Assembly (NCBI GenBank): GCA_021372295.1
Contig: JAJFUS010000028.1
Span: forward strand, 1 to 37,918
Direction of reading: 5' to 3'
Length of the DNA stretch: 37,918 bases
Source of the DNA: a bacterium
Lineage (GTDB): Bacteria; Armatimonadota; UBA5829
In this document: positions 7,833 through 14,668 of the stretch, piece after piece
Numbering within the stretch: position 1 is the stretch's first letter
Layout of the letters: every line of letters starts with the position of its first letter
Made by a program: the position numbers and the translations under genes
The notes under the pieces: model-generated
Told to the model about the DNA's origin: nothing
Databases searched by the model: none
The model's input: only the letters and a program-made list of their open reading frames with translations

Positions 7833-9077
7833 ATGTCCAATTCGGTTCTGAGTTACTTTGCGGACAAGTTCCGCTCCCGCACCCCGCCGCCTGTTGGCGA
7901 GTTGGCGTCGGCGCGAGGGTCGATCACGTCGGTGCTGGGGTCGATTGCACCGTATAATCCTGACGACCTGATCGGCAAACGAGGTTATGCAGTCTACGAC
8001 CTTATGCAGCGCGACGCTCAAATTCAGGCGTGCCTGATGATTAAGAAATTCTCTCTGATCTCCCACGGATGGGAGGTGCATCCGGCGTCGAATGATCCTG
8101 AGGACATTCGTGTTGCGGACTTCGTGCGCTGGGCGTTGGACGACATGCGCGGGTCGATTTTGGATGTGCTATACAACGTCCTCGACGCGCTCGCGAAGGG
8201 CTTCAGCGTGATGGAGATCAATTATCGCATGCTCGACGACGCGCCTTACCCCGGGAAGATCGGCCTTGCATCGATTAAAAGTAAGGATCCGTCGACGTTC
8301 GTTTTCGACATGGATGAATATATGAATGTGCGATCACTCAGACGAAGCCCCGGGTGTGGGACTACGTCCATACTGTCTGCGGATGGTCGGGGTGAGGAAG
8401 GACTCCCGCCGGAGAAGTTCATCGTCTATTCGTATCTGCCAAAATATGAGTCACCGTACGGCACGTCCGATCTGCGTGCGGCATACAAGCACTTCTGGAG
8501 CAAGGATGTCCTGACGAAGTTTCTCAACGTCTACCTGGAAAAATACGGCTCGCCTACGGCCAAGGGTAGCTACAAACGCGGAATGTCTAAGCAGGCGCAG
8601 GACGAACTGCTTAAGCTGCTCGATAAAATCCAGCAGGAGACGGCCATTGTGATTCCAGAGGACGTGCAAATCGAGCTGATGGAGTCGCAGCGAGGCGGGC
8701 AGGCAGGTTACCTTGAGGCGATTCAGTTCCACGACAGGCAAATCGCGAAGGCTATTCTAACACAGACGCTGATTACCGACGAGAGCGCAAGCACTGGTTC
8801 TTATGCAATGGCGAAAGTGCAGTTAAGTGTACTAAAGATGTGCCTCCAGAAGCTCAAGCGCGACCTTGAAGAGACCGTAATGCGCGAGCAACTGATTCGT
8901 CGGCTGGTGGATTATAACTTCAACGTCACGGCGTATCCGTCATTCAGCCTTGGGCCGCTTGAGGATCGCGATTTGGAATCGCTCTCGAACGCAATAACCA
9001 AGCTGGTTACGGGTGAAGTGATTCGTCCTGACGAAAGTTGGATTCGCGAATATTTGGGGCTGCCTACGGCGTCCTGA
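7833..9077 (+). CDS. Phage portal protein (DUF935, Mu gp29-like)
   Basis: This portal protein would form the dodecameric ring at the capsid vertex through which DNA is pumped. The 414-aa length is close to DUF935 proteins. Family marks are YDLMQRDAQIQACLMIKK near residue 55, WEVHPAS, a VLDALAKGFSVMEINYR segment (about 120), a PPEKFIVYSYLPKY segment near 190, KDVLTKFLNVYLEKYGSPTAKGSY near 230 and IAKAILTQTLIT...GSYA near 305. AGGAGG at 7821-7826 fits the ATG at 7833. It follows the aquaporin terminator and no clear promoter is seen in between, so read-through or an unrecognised promoter is needed. Confidence 0.88.
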   Translation: MSNSVLSYFADKFRSRTPPPVGELASARGSITSVLGSIAPYNPDDLIGKRGYAVYDLMQRDAQIQACLMIKKFSLISHGWEVHPASNDPEDIRVADFVRWALDDMRGSILDVLYNVLDALAKGFSVMEINYRMLDDAPYPGKIGLASIKSKDPSTFVFDMDEYMNVRSLRRSPGCGTTSILSADGRGEEGLPPEKFIVYSYLPKYESPYGTSDLRAAYKHFWSKDVLTKFLNVYLEKYGSPTAKGSYKRGMSKQAQDELLKLLDKIQQETAIVIPEDVQIELMESQRGGQAGYLEAIQFHDRQIAKAILTQTLITDESASTGSYAMAKVQLSVLKMCLQKLKRDLEETVMREQLIRRLVDYNFNVTAYPSFSLGPLEDRDLESLSNAITKLVTGEVIRPDESWIREYLGLPTAS

Positions 9078-9101
9078 TCTTAATATCGAAAGGAGAATCT
9101 T

Positions 9102-9851
9102 ATGAATACAAACGCAATTGAGCGAGATGCCAAATTGTTTGAGGCTGGTGATTATCCCGACAGAGGCATCGACATTACTGAAGCCGACCTCGACTTGCTC
9201 ATCGAGGGAACGCATGACGCGCCTGTGCGCATTGAGCACTGCGCTACGCCTTTTGACGGCGCACTGGGGGTGCTGAAATCGGTTTATCGCAGGGGTAAGG
9301 AACTTTTTGGCAGGCTCTGCTTTACCAGGGCGGCGTGGGATCTAATTATGGAAGCGAATGCGAAGCGCCTATCGGTTGCAATCAAGAAGGACAAGAGCGG
9401 AATTGCTGAGGTGTCATTGGTAAGGGAGCCTCGAATTGCCGATGCCGCGGTATTCAGCGCGGACGAGGTCATTCGTCTTGAGCAGAGCGAGATAGCACTT
9501 GATATGGAGTTTTCTGCTTCGCCTGGCGACCCTGAACTGGGCAATCTTCGTGCGGAACTTGCCGAGCGCAATGCCGATATCGCTATCGACCGACTCAAGC
9601 GAGCGGGTAAGCTCGCGCCTGCGTCGGAGGTGTTCGCCAGAGCGCTGCTTCGCAATGAGGATTCCAGCGTCGTCACATTCGGCGGGTCGCCTACGCTCGT
9701 GAGCCAGGTGTTTCGGTGGTTTTTGGAGTCTCAGCCTTCGGTGATCGAGTTTTCCGAGCTTGCGACAGCGGCGGAGACTGCCGAGGAGCCTGAGATATTC
9801 GCCAAGCTGGGCGTGACTGCCGGGCAAGTGGAGAAGTATCGAGGAAGATAG
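9102..9851 (+). CDS. Head maturation protease / scaffold (Mu I-like)
   Basis: This 249-aa protein lies between portal and capsid genes, the standard place for a prohead protease. The N-terminal half has PVRIEHCATPFDGALGVL (His 46) and, about 45 residues later, KRLSVAIKK (Ser 91). The His-Ser spacing and surrounding strands suit the herpesvirus-assemblin-like phage protease fold. The C-terminal half is rich in charged helices (LRAELAERNADIAIDRLKRAG), like the scaffold part of the Mu protease-scaffold protein. AGGAG at 9091-9095 fits the ATG at 9102. The protease assignment rests on position and weak motifs. Confidence 0.6.
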   Translation: MNTNAIERDAKLFEAGDYPDRGIDITEADLDLLIEGTHDAPVRIEHCATPFDGALGVLKSVYRRGKELFGRLCFTRAAWDLIMEANAKRLSVAIKKDKSGIAEVSLVREPRIADAAVFSADEVIRLEQSEIALDMEFSASPGDPELGNLRAELAERNADIAIDRLKRAGKLAPASEVFARALLRNEDSSVVTFGGSPTLVSQVFRWFLESQPSVIEFSELATAAETAEEPEIFAKLGVTAGQVEKYRGR

Positions 9852-9860
9852 GTATCGAGT

Positions 9861-9922
9861 TTTGAGTATTTAGTGCTCAGTGTTGAGTTGGGAGATCGAT
9901 GGACTGCAACTAAATACTCAAA
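9861..9922. repeat. Long inverted repeat between protease and decoration genes
   Basis: TTTGAGTATTTAGT (9861-9874) and ACTAAATACTCAAA (9909-9922) are perfect 14-base arms around a 34-base loop. Nearby GTGCTCAGTGTTGAG-like and CTGAAAACTCAGCAC segments show further partial symmetry. It has no T-tract, so it is probably an intergenic repeat or an RNA structure within the head operon. Confidence 0.6.
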
Positions 9923-9960
9923 GCTGAAAACTCAGCACTACTTATCGAAAGGAGCATGTT

Positions 9961-10377
9961 ATGACAGCAACAACAACCGCAAGAGAAGCAAAAAGAAGGG
10001 ACGGTGAGGTCATCGCTTACCCGATGGCAGCCGTCAAGATTCCAAAGGGCGCGCTGGTGAATATCAACGCCGCGGGATATGCCACCAATGCATCCGACAC
10101 ATCCGGCGACATCTTCGCAGGCGTTGCGTACGAAACAGTGGACAACTCCGCAGGAACCGCAGGTGAGCTCTCGATCAGAGTTGTGACCACAGGCACGTTC
10201 GTGTTCGCGGACGGCGGGGGCAACGGCGCTCAGACGGACGTCGGGGTTTTGTTCAAGATCGTCGACAACCAGACCGTCACCGATGCATCGACCACTAACA
10301 GCATAATCGCTGGAATTGCGGTCGAGAGCATATCGACAACCAGCGTTCGGATCAGGATCAACCGATACGCAAGCTGA
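9961..10377 (+). CDS. Capsid decoration protein-like (DUF2190-like)
   Basis: This 138-aa protein sits just before the major capsid gene. The segment VIAYPMAAVKIPKGALVNINAAGYATNASD followed by FAGVAYETVDNSAGTAGELSIRVVTTGTFVF resembles the beta-rich DUF2190/head-decoration family, which binds capsid surfaces or stabilises heads. The short C-terminal part, SIIAGIAVESISTTSVRIRINRY, is also beta-rich. AAGGAG before the ATG at 9961 is in a leader nearly identical to that of the protease gene (TATCGAAAGGAG in both), which suggests duplicated initiation regions. Confidence 0.6.
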   Translation: MTATTTAREAKRRDGEVIAYPMAAVKIPKGALVNINAAGYATNASDTSGDIFAGVAYETVDNSAGTAGELSIRVVTTGTFVFADGGGNGAQTDVGVLFKIVDNQTVTDASTTNSIIAGIAVESISTTSVRIRINRYAS

Positions 10378-10419
10378 TAAGTCAAAAGGCTAGAAAGTTA
10401 ACGAAGGGAGAACCAAAAT

Positions 10420-11325
10420 ATGTCACTTACCAGATCAGATGCTCCTACCCTGCTTGAGGACGGACTGAAAACCGTTTTCTTCGAGGCAATGGATGCGGCT
10501 ATAGGCGATTACGAACGCATCGCGACAATAGTGCCGTCTGAATCCGACGAGGAGAAATATCCCTGGCTCGGAGCCGTTCCGAGTATGCGCGAATTCAAGG
10601 ACGAGAGAATGCCTCTTGGCCTCTTGGAGCACAACTACTCGATTAAGAACAAGACCTGGGAGTCGTCCATCGCGGTCGAGCGCGAGGCTATCGAGGATGA
10701 CAAGTACGGTCAGATCAGGCTGCGTGTGCAGAGTCTTGCCCGCGAGGCCAAACGGCATATCGACGAACTGGTCTTCAGCCTGCTGAAGAACGGCTTTGCC
10801 ACGACCTGCTACGACGGCCAGTACTTCTTTGACACCGATCACTCCGAGGGCGACTCCGGCACGCAGTCCAATAAGGGCACGACCGCACTCGATTCATCGG
10901 CGCTGCAGGCGGCGATTACCGCAATGATGAAGTTTAAGGACGACCGCGGCAAGTTCCTGGGAATAGTGCCTGACCTGCTTGTCGTGCCGCCGGATCTCCA
11001 GTGGACCGCTATGGAACTGCTGGAATCGACCTACTGGCCCGAGGAGGGCACGACTACGGCAAAAGTGGCTTCGAATGTGCTTAAGGGCAAGCTCGATCTG
11101 CTGGTCTCGCCGTATCTTACCGACACCAGCGACTGGTTCGTGCTTTCGACCAAAGGCATCGTGAAGCCGGTGCTGCTGCAGTCGAGGATGCCCATCGAGT
11201 TTGCGGCTCTTGAGGCCAATTCTGAGAGCGGATTCATGCGCGATGAGTATATATACGGCGTTCGCGCTCGTTATAACGCGGGCTACGGTCTCTGGCAGAT
11301 GGCCTACGGCAGCCAGGTGTCCTAA
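10420..11325 (+). CDS. Major capsid protein (Mu gpT-like)
   Basis: This 301-aa protein should form the icosahedral shell with the HK97 fold. It resembles the Mu-like gpT family: LGAVPSMREFKDERMPLGLLEHNYSIKNKTWE near residues 45-75, EREAIEDDKYGQI, REAKRHIDELVFSLLKNGF, YDGQYFFDTDHSEG near 132, LLVVPPDLQWTAMELLES near 188 and a C-terminal SESGFMRDEYIYGVRARYNAGYGLW. GAAGGGAG precedes the ATG at 10420. Two hairpins follow it, the first overlapping the stop codon, as is common after highly expressed capsid genes. Confidence 0.9.
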   Translation: MSLTRSDAPTLLEDGLKTVFFEAMDAAIGDYERIATIVPSESDEEKYPWLGAVPSMREFKDERMPLGLLEHNYSIKNKTWESSIAVEREAIEDDKYGQIRLRVQSLAREAKRHIDELVFSLLKNGFATTCYDGQYFFDTDHSEGDSGTQSNKGTTALDSSALQAAITAMMKFKDDRGKFLGIVPDLLVVPPDLQWTAMELLESTYWPEEGTTTAKVASNVLKGKLDLLVSPYLTDTSDWFVLSTKGIVKPVLLQSRMPIEFAALEANSESGFMRDEYIYGVRARYNAGYGLWQMAYGSQVS

Positions 11326-11365
11326 GTAAATCAAGACAATGTGATTTACTTAGCCTTTTCGTTTT
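11322..11365 (+). terminator. Terminator-like hairpin overlapping capsid stop codon
   Basis: A perfect 12-bp stem, CTAAGTAAATCA with TGATTTACTTAG, has an 8-base loop and is followed by CCTTTTCGTTTT. The TAA stop of the capsid gene lies in the 5' arm. It could end or attenuate transcription, or protect the capsid mRNA from decay. Confidence 0.6.
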
Positions 11366-11376
11366 AGATTCTTACA

Positions 11377-11409
11377 GCCTCCAGGTTCTTTGCCTGGAGG
11401 CTTTGTATT
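11377..11409 (+). terminator. Second hairpin after capsid gene
   Basis: GCCTCCAGG and CCTGGAGGC (9-bp perfect stem, loop TTCTTTG) are followed by TTTGTATTT. Just after it comes GGAGGTGAT, the ribosome site of the next gene, so partial termination here would lower expression of the downstream genes. Confidence 0.55.
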
Positions 11410-11423
11410 TGGAGGTGATTATA

Positions 11424-11861
11424 TTGATAACAGCTCTTAATGAGAATACCAAAAGGCTGGAGAGTGTTCTGGCCGATGGCGAAGGCAGGCTCTGCGTCCA
11501 GAATGCGCCAAAGTATCAGGACTTAGGTGAGGTCTTCAGTGGAGATTCCGGCGGCGCGGGCTACCAGTTAGCTGCGAACGCATGGGCAATTGCGAGTAAT
11601 GTGACTGGTCTGCAGTGGCAGAGGCATATTGTCGTGCAGAATAAGGCGACAAGCGGCGCTGCCGCAACTTTGTATATAAGGCGCGTAGATTCAAGCGGCA
11701 ATACCGCCGCAGGTTCGGCCCTTTCCACTATTACTGGAAATGGGACTTATGGCGCTTCTGCATCCGCAAACAATATACTCGGCTATGGCGTGCAGTTTGC
11801 CCTGCAGAACACAGGATCAAGCACAGCCGATTTTTGGGTGAGGGTTCAGTTGATGGCTTAA
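11424..11861 (+). CDS. Hypothetical phage structural-type protein
   Basis: This is a 145-aa protein of unknown function. GGAGGTGAT at 11411-11419 places the start at the TTG at 11424, giving MITALNENTKRLES. The body is rich in Gly, Ser, Thr and Ala and looks all-beta, with GLQWQRHIVVQNKATSGAAATLYIRR and a closing VQFALQNTGSSTADFWVRVQLM that resembles a jelly-roll or immunoglobulin-like domain. No tail or fibre signature is certain. Its place after the capsid gene suggests a virion or capsid-surface part. Confidence 0.6.
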   Translation: MITALNENTKRLESVLADGEGRLCVQNAPKYQDLGEVFSGDSGGAGYQLAANAWAIASNVTGLQWQRHIVVQNKATSGAAATLYIRRVDSSGNTAAGSALSTITGNGTYGASASANNILGYGVQFALQNTGSSTADFWVRVQLMA

Positions 11862-11872
11862 GGAGGTCTACT

Positions 11873-12277
11873 GTGAAGTCAAACAAGGTTGCTTTGCTCG
11901 TCTGGGTGCTTGCGCTAATATTGCTGCCTGTCACAGGCGTATTTGCTGCCGAAACCATGAGCAGCTCAACATCGAGTATCAGTCAACTTCTCGACAACGC
12001 TGATTTGACACTTTGTTACGCGCATTCGTTTTCGGGCGACACTGACGGTATAATCGGCAAGCTCGGTATTGCAGTTGGGTCGACTAAGGTGAATGGCAAT
12101 AATGTCATATTTAAGTTTGACGTTCTTGCAATTCCAGATTCCGACGACAGCAAACTCGGCATTGGCGGCTCCATTGTATTCGGTGACTCAGTTTTTGGCG
12201 CAAATCTCGGTGTGGGCTATATGCCGGGCGGCTACGGATGGAGTTGGAATGCCACTGTGATTAAGATCAGCCTGTAA
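11873..12277 (+). CDS. Small exported protein within the phage island
   Basis: This 134-aa protein of unknown function has an N-terminal signal peptide, KSNKVALLVWVLALILLP followed by TGVFA and a probable cut before AE. AGGAGGT at 11861-11867 sets the start at the GTG at 11873. The mature part is beta-rich and glycine-rich (GIIGKLGIAVGSTKV, SKLGIGGSIVFGDSVFGANLGVGYMPGGYGWSW), resembling a small membrane-associated barrel or surface protein. An exported protein is unusual among head genes. It overlaps no neighbour and sits 11 bases after the previous stop, so it is part of the same operon. Confidence 0.65.
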   Translation: MKSNKVALLVWVLALILLPVTGVFAAETMSSSTSSISQLLDNADLTLCYAHSFSGDTDGIIGKLGIAVGSTKVNGNNVIFKFDVLAIPDSDDSKLGIGGSIVFGDSVFGANLGVGYMPGGYGWSWNATVIKISL

Positions 12278-12307
12278 TAGGATCGAATCGGATACAAGGA
12301 GATAAAA

Positions 12308-12547
12308 ATGAACGGACTAATTGCTGCTCTGACCCAGAACGGACTCGTTGACGGGAATTTCATCATTCTTGATCGCGCATCGGACGGCTCCGTGGTTCAG
12401 GTAGTGGAGATAAGCGATTTCGAGACCATGTTCGGCTCGACAGACGGCAGTTACGCTGATCTTGTGGCCGCAGACTCAAACGCCGACGGTACGACCAAAG
12501 GCTACGCGCGATTTTTCGACGCATGGAAAGAGGCGGGCATATTGTAG
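12308..12547 (+). CDS. Small hypothetical phage protein
   Basis: This 79-aa acidic protein has AAGGAG before its ATG and no recognised domain. It reads MNGLIAALTQNGLVDGNFI, then ILDRASDGSVVQVVEISDFE and an Asp-rich tail DLVAADSNADGT. The tight spacing to its neighbours supports it as a real gene of the head operon. Confidence 0.55.
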   Translation: MNGLIAALTQNGLVDGNFIILDRASDGSVVQVVEISDFETMFGSTDGSYADLVAADSNADGTTKGYARFFDAWKEAGIL

Positions 12548-12577
12548 ACCGGCCGATTAACGAACGGAGATTAAAAC

Positions 12578-12943
12578 ATGACCACAGTCAAGAACCAACT
12601 ACCTGTAGCTGTACATCAAGTTTCCGGGGGTGACGCCAGGGTTCGCACCGGAGGCCTTACTATATCGCTTACAGACATAAACGGTGGCAGCTTTCAGGTC
12701 GAAAACGGAACACGCTATAGGATCGTCGCAGATCTGAGGACTTACTCCACGTTGATGCTTCTCATCGGTTATACCTGCCCGGTGACACAATCCAACGCAT
12801 CGCTTGTATGCGTGGATCTCGACGAGGTGTTCGATGATGTCGAAGAGGGCACGACAGTCTATTTTAGCGTGGTAGATACGTCGGATCTTGCGGAGGTTTC
12901 CTGCACAGCCTACGACAAGGTGCATATTTCATTCTATGGATAG
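12578..12943 (+). CDS. Hypothetical beta-rich phage protein
   Basis: This 121-aa protein has no recognised family. ACGGAG precedes the ATG at 12578. The pattern of strands (GLTISLTDINGGSFQVENG, RYRIVADLRTYSTLMLLIGY, TTVYFSVVDTSDLAEVSC, DKVHISFYG) suggests a beta-sandwich. It is placed between two small unknown genes and the connector candidates. A structural role is inferred from location only. Confidence 0.55.
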   Translation: MTTVKNQLPVAVHQVSGGDARVRTGGLTISLTDINGGSFQVENGTRYRIVADLRTYSTLMLLIGYTCPVTQSNASLVCVDLDEVFDDVEEGTTVYFSVVDTSDLAEVSCTAYDKVHISFYG

Positions 12944-12955
12944 GAGGACCGGCAC

Positions 12956-13384
12956 ATGGCAATCACGATAACCGCTTCCGAGGTCAAACGCAAGGCCATG
13001 ATCGGCTCGGTCAATTATGACACGGCCATCACAGCGCTTATCACCGAGATGCAAGGGCCGCTGGAGTACTCCATCGCGGATGCGTACATCAACGACACAT
13101 CAAATACCAATCTTCAGGCAACACTCAAGCTCGGTATGCTTGAGATCATTACGGGCGAGTTTATCGAGCAACTGCGCAGGCAGGAGGGCGCGTCCGAACA
13201 GTTTGTGGCGGGCGGCATCACGATAGGGGCATCGGCTTTGCGTGGGGTGGACTTGATGGAGCAGGGCGCCACGCGCCTTGCGCCTTATCTTAAGAGCGCG
13301 CTTCCGATGATGTCGGAGAGCGGTCTGACAAGCTCCACAATTGATACCGAGGCTGTTTTATCGGCTGACGAGGAGGTGTGGTAG
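12956..13384 (+). CDS. Putative head-tail connector protein
   Basis: This 142-aa mostly helical protein has GGAGG just before the ATG at 12956. ITASEVKRKAMIGSVNYDTAITALITEMQGPLEYSIADAYI followed by a long helix (LKLGMLEIITGEFIEQLRRQ) has the size and helix layout of phage adaptor proteins that dock onto the portal (HK97 gp6/Mu gp36-like). The next gene begins immediately after its stop. The assignment is tentative. Confidence 0.5.
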   Translation: MAITITASEVKRKAMIGSVNYDTAITALITEMQGPLEYSIADAYINDTSNTNLQATLKLGMLEIITGEFIEQLRRQEGASEQFVAGGITIGASALRGVDLMEQGATRLAPYLKSALPMMSESGLTSSTIDTEAVLSADEEVW

Positions 13385-13684
13385 ATGCCTTTCCTGGAGC
13401 GAATCCAGAACAAACTCGCCAAGTACGGCGAGGAATATACCGTGACCGGAGGGACATTTCTCGGCATCTTCAAGTTGCTTAACAGCTCTACGATGTCCAC
13501 ATATCTGGACGATGTCGAAGAAATGGCTGTGTCTCACCCGGGGCTGCTGCTGATAACTGAGGGAGAGGCGGACATTGATGTAGACGACAGGCTTACAAGA
13601 GACAGACGCACTTACACCGTTTTGAGAGTCTCGCAGCATCGGATCGGAAATGCCACGATGGTGAAGATCGCGATACTGGCGTAA
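13385..13684 (+). CDS. Putative head-closure (stopper) protein
   Basis: This 99-aa protein starts directly after the connector's stop codon with no gap. The pattern ...KYGEEYTVTGGTFLGIFKLL...PGLLLITEGEADIDVDDRLTRDRRTYTVLRVSQHRIGNATMVKIAIL resembles small beta-barrel stopper proteins of tailed phages (SPP1 gp16-like). In these a 'threshold value plus Y-x-V' ending is common. Function is inferred from size, order and strand pattern. Confidence 0.45.
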   Translation: MPFLERIQNKLAKYGEEYTVTGGTFLGIFKLLNSSTMSTYLDDVEEMAVSHPGLLLITEGEADIDVDDRLTRDRRTYTVLRVSQHRIGNATMVKIAILA

Positions 13685-13739
13685 ACACCAGACCCCTGAC
13701 TTCTATACACCTGATCTCTACTTCCGATTGGAGGGCAAT

Positions 13740-14063
13740 ATGACACTAGACAGTGTATCGCTCAACGACTGGGTTGCGCTCGCGCTTGCGATGTTCGGTT
13801 TTTTGAGCGCGTTGATATCTCGCACAGACAGGCTGCCCACATGGGCCAGAAAGTGGCTTAAAAGAATCGGCTCGGCTCGGATAACCGATGCAATCGAGCG
13901 GGCGGCTGCCATTGTCGAGCTTACTCCCGATCAGCGACGCAAGCAGGCCGTAATCTATCTACAGAAGTTGTGCATTAAGGAACTCGGATTTCCTATTCCG
14001 GCAAGTATTGCGAACCTGCTGATCGAACACATTTACCAGAAATGGAAGAGGTTGCGCAGATGA
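13740..14063 (+). CDS. Holin-like membrane protein (LLH family type)
   Basis: This 107-aa protein has one N-terminal transmembrane segment (about residues 10-28, WVALALAMFGFLSALIS) and a basic, helical C-terminus. The later part, AIERAAAIVELTPDQRRKQAVIYLQKLCIKELG...IANLLIEHIYQKW, follows the LLH holin pattern seen in Firmicutes phages. The start is the ATG at 13740 with GGAGGG ahead; an upstream TTG in the same frame is less likely. Its TGA overlaps the ATG of the amidase gene (ATGA), the classic holin-endolysin coupling. Confidence 0.68.
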   Translation: MTLDSVSLNDWVALALAMFGFLSALISRTDRLPTWARKWLKRIGSARITDAIERAAAIVELTPDQRRKQAVIYLQKLCIKELGFPIPASIANLLIEHIYQKWKRLRR

Positions 14064-14626
14064 AAATAGCGCTGGACGCCGGACATGGCGCTCGCGGAAG
14101 CTCGGATCACACCGGCGCGGCAGCAAACGGCTTGGTGGAAGACGAGATCGCTCTGGATTTAGTAGAGCGCATTGGACACCACTTGAGGCTTGCCGGGCAC
14201 AAGACCGTGCTTACCCGATCCAACGAGAACATGGTAGCTCTTTCGAGCAGAGGCAAAAAAGCCGTCGCCGAGAGCTGTGATTTGTTTCTTTCCATCCACT
14301 GCAATGCTGGGCCGTCTACTGCTCAGGGCGTCGAGGCGTTTGTTGCCGCACAAGACAGTCGCGGTGCCAAGTTTGCGAAGACCTTAGTGGGTTATGTTGT
14401 AGCAAAGGGAATGCGCAGCCGTGGAGTAAAGTGGGACTCGCAGAGCCAACACTCCAGCCTGAGAGTGTTGAGGGACACCTACAAGTACATGCCAGCCGTG
14501 CTGCTTGAAGTGGGGTTTCTGACAAACAGCTCTGACGCTAAGCATTTGAAAGACAAGTTCTTTCGGGAGGCGCTGGCGATTGACATTGCAAAGGCCTGTG
14601 TTCAGGCTGCTAATGATCAAGAATGA
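14060..14626 (+). CDS. N-acetylmuramoyl-L-alanine amidase (Amidase_3), endolysin
   Basis: This 188-aa zinc amidase cleaves the bond between N-acetylmuramic acid and L-alanine in peptidoglycan. The start at 14060 lies in the ATGA overlap with the holin gene, giving MKIALDAGHGARG. Zinc ligands are the His of DAGHG (about 9), the Glu of VEDEIALDL (about 32) and the His of LFLSIHCNAG (about 80). LLEVGFLTN near 160 supplies the catalytic Glu. There is no signal peptide, so export depends on the holin-like partner. A terminator follows at once, closing the phage island. Confidence 0.93.
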   Translation: MKIALDAGHGARGSSDHTGAAANGLVEDEIALDLVERIGHHLRLAGHKTVLTRSNENMVALSSRGKKAVAESCDLFLSIHCNAGPSTAQGVEAFVAAQDSRGAKFAKTLVGYVVAKGMRSRGVKWDSQSQHSSLRVLRDTYKYMPAVLLEVGFLTNSSDAKHLKDKFFREALAIDIAKACVQAANDQE

Positions 14627-14631
14627 GATGA

Positions 14632-14668
14632 AGGCTCACGGGTCAGCAATCCGTGAGCCTATACTTTT
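14632..14668. terminator. Terminator at the end of the phage island
   Basis: AGGCTCACGG and CCGTGAGCCT form a perfect 10-bp stem with a 9-base loop, followed by ATACTTTT. It separates the amidase gene from the convergent polysaccharide gene. Confidence 0.75.
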
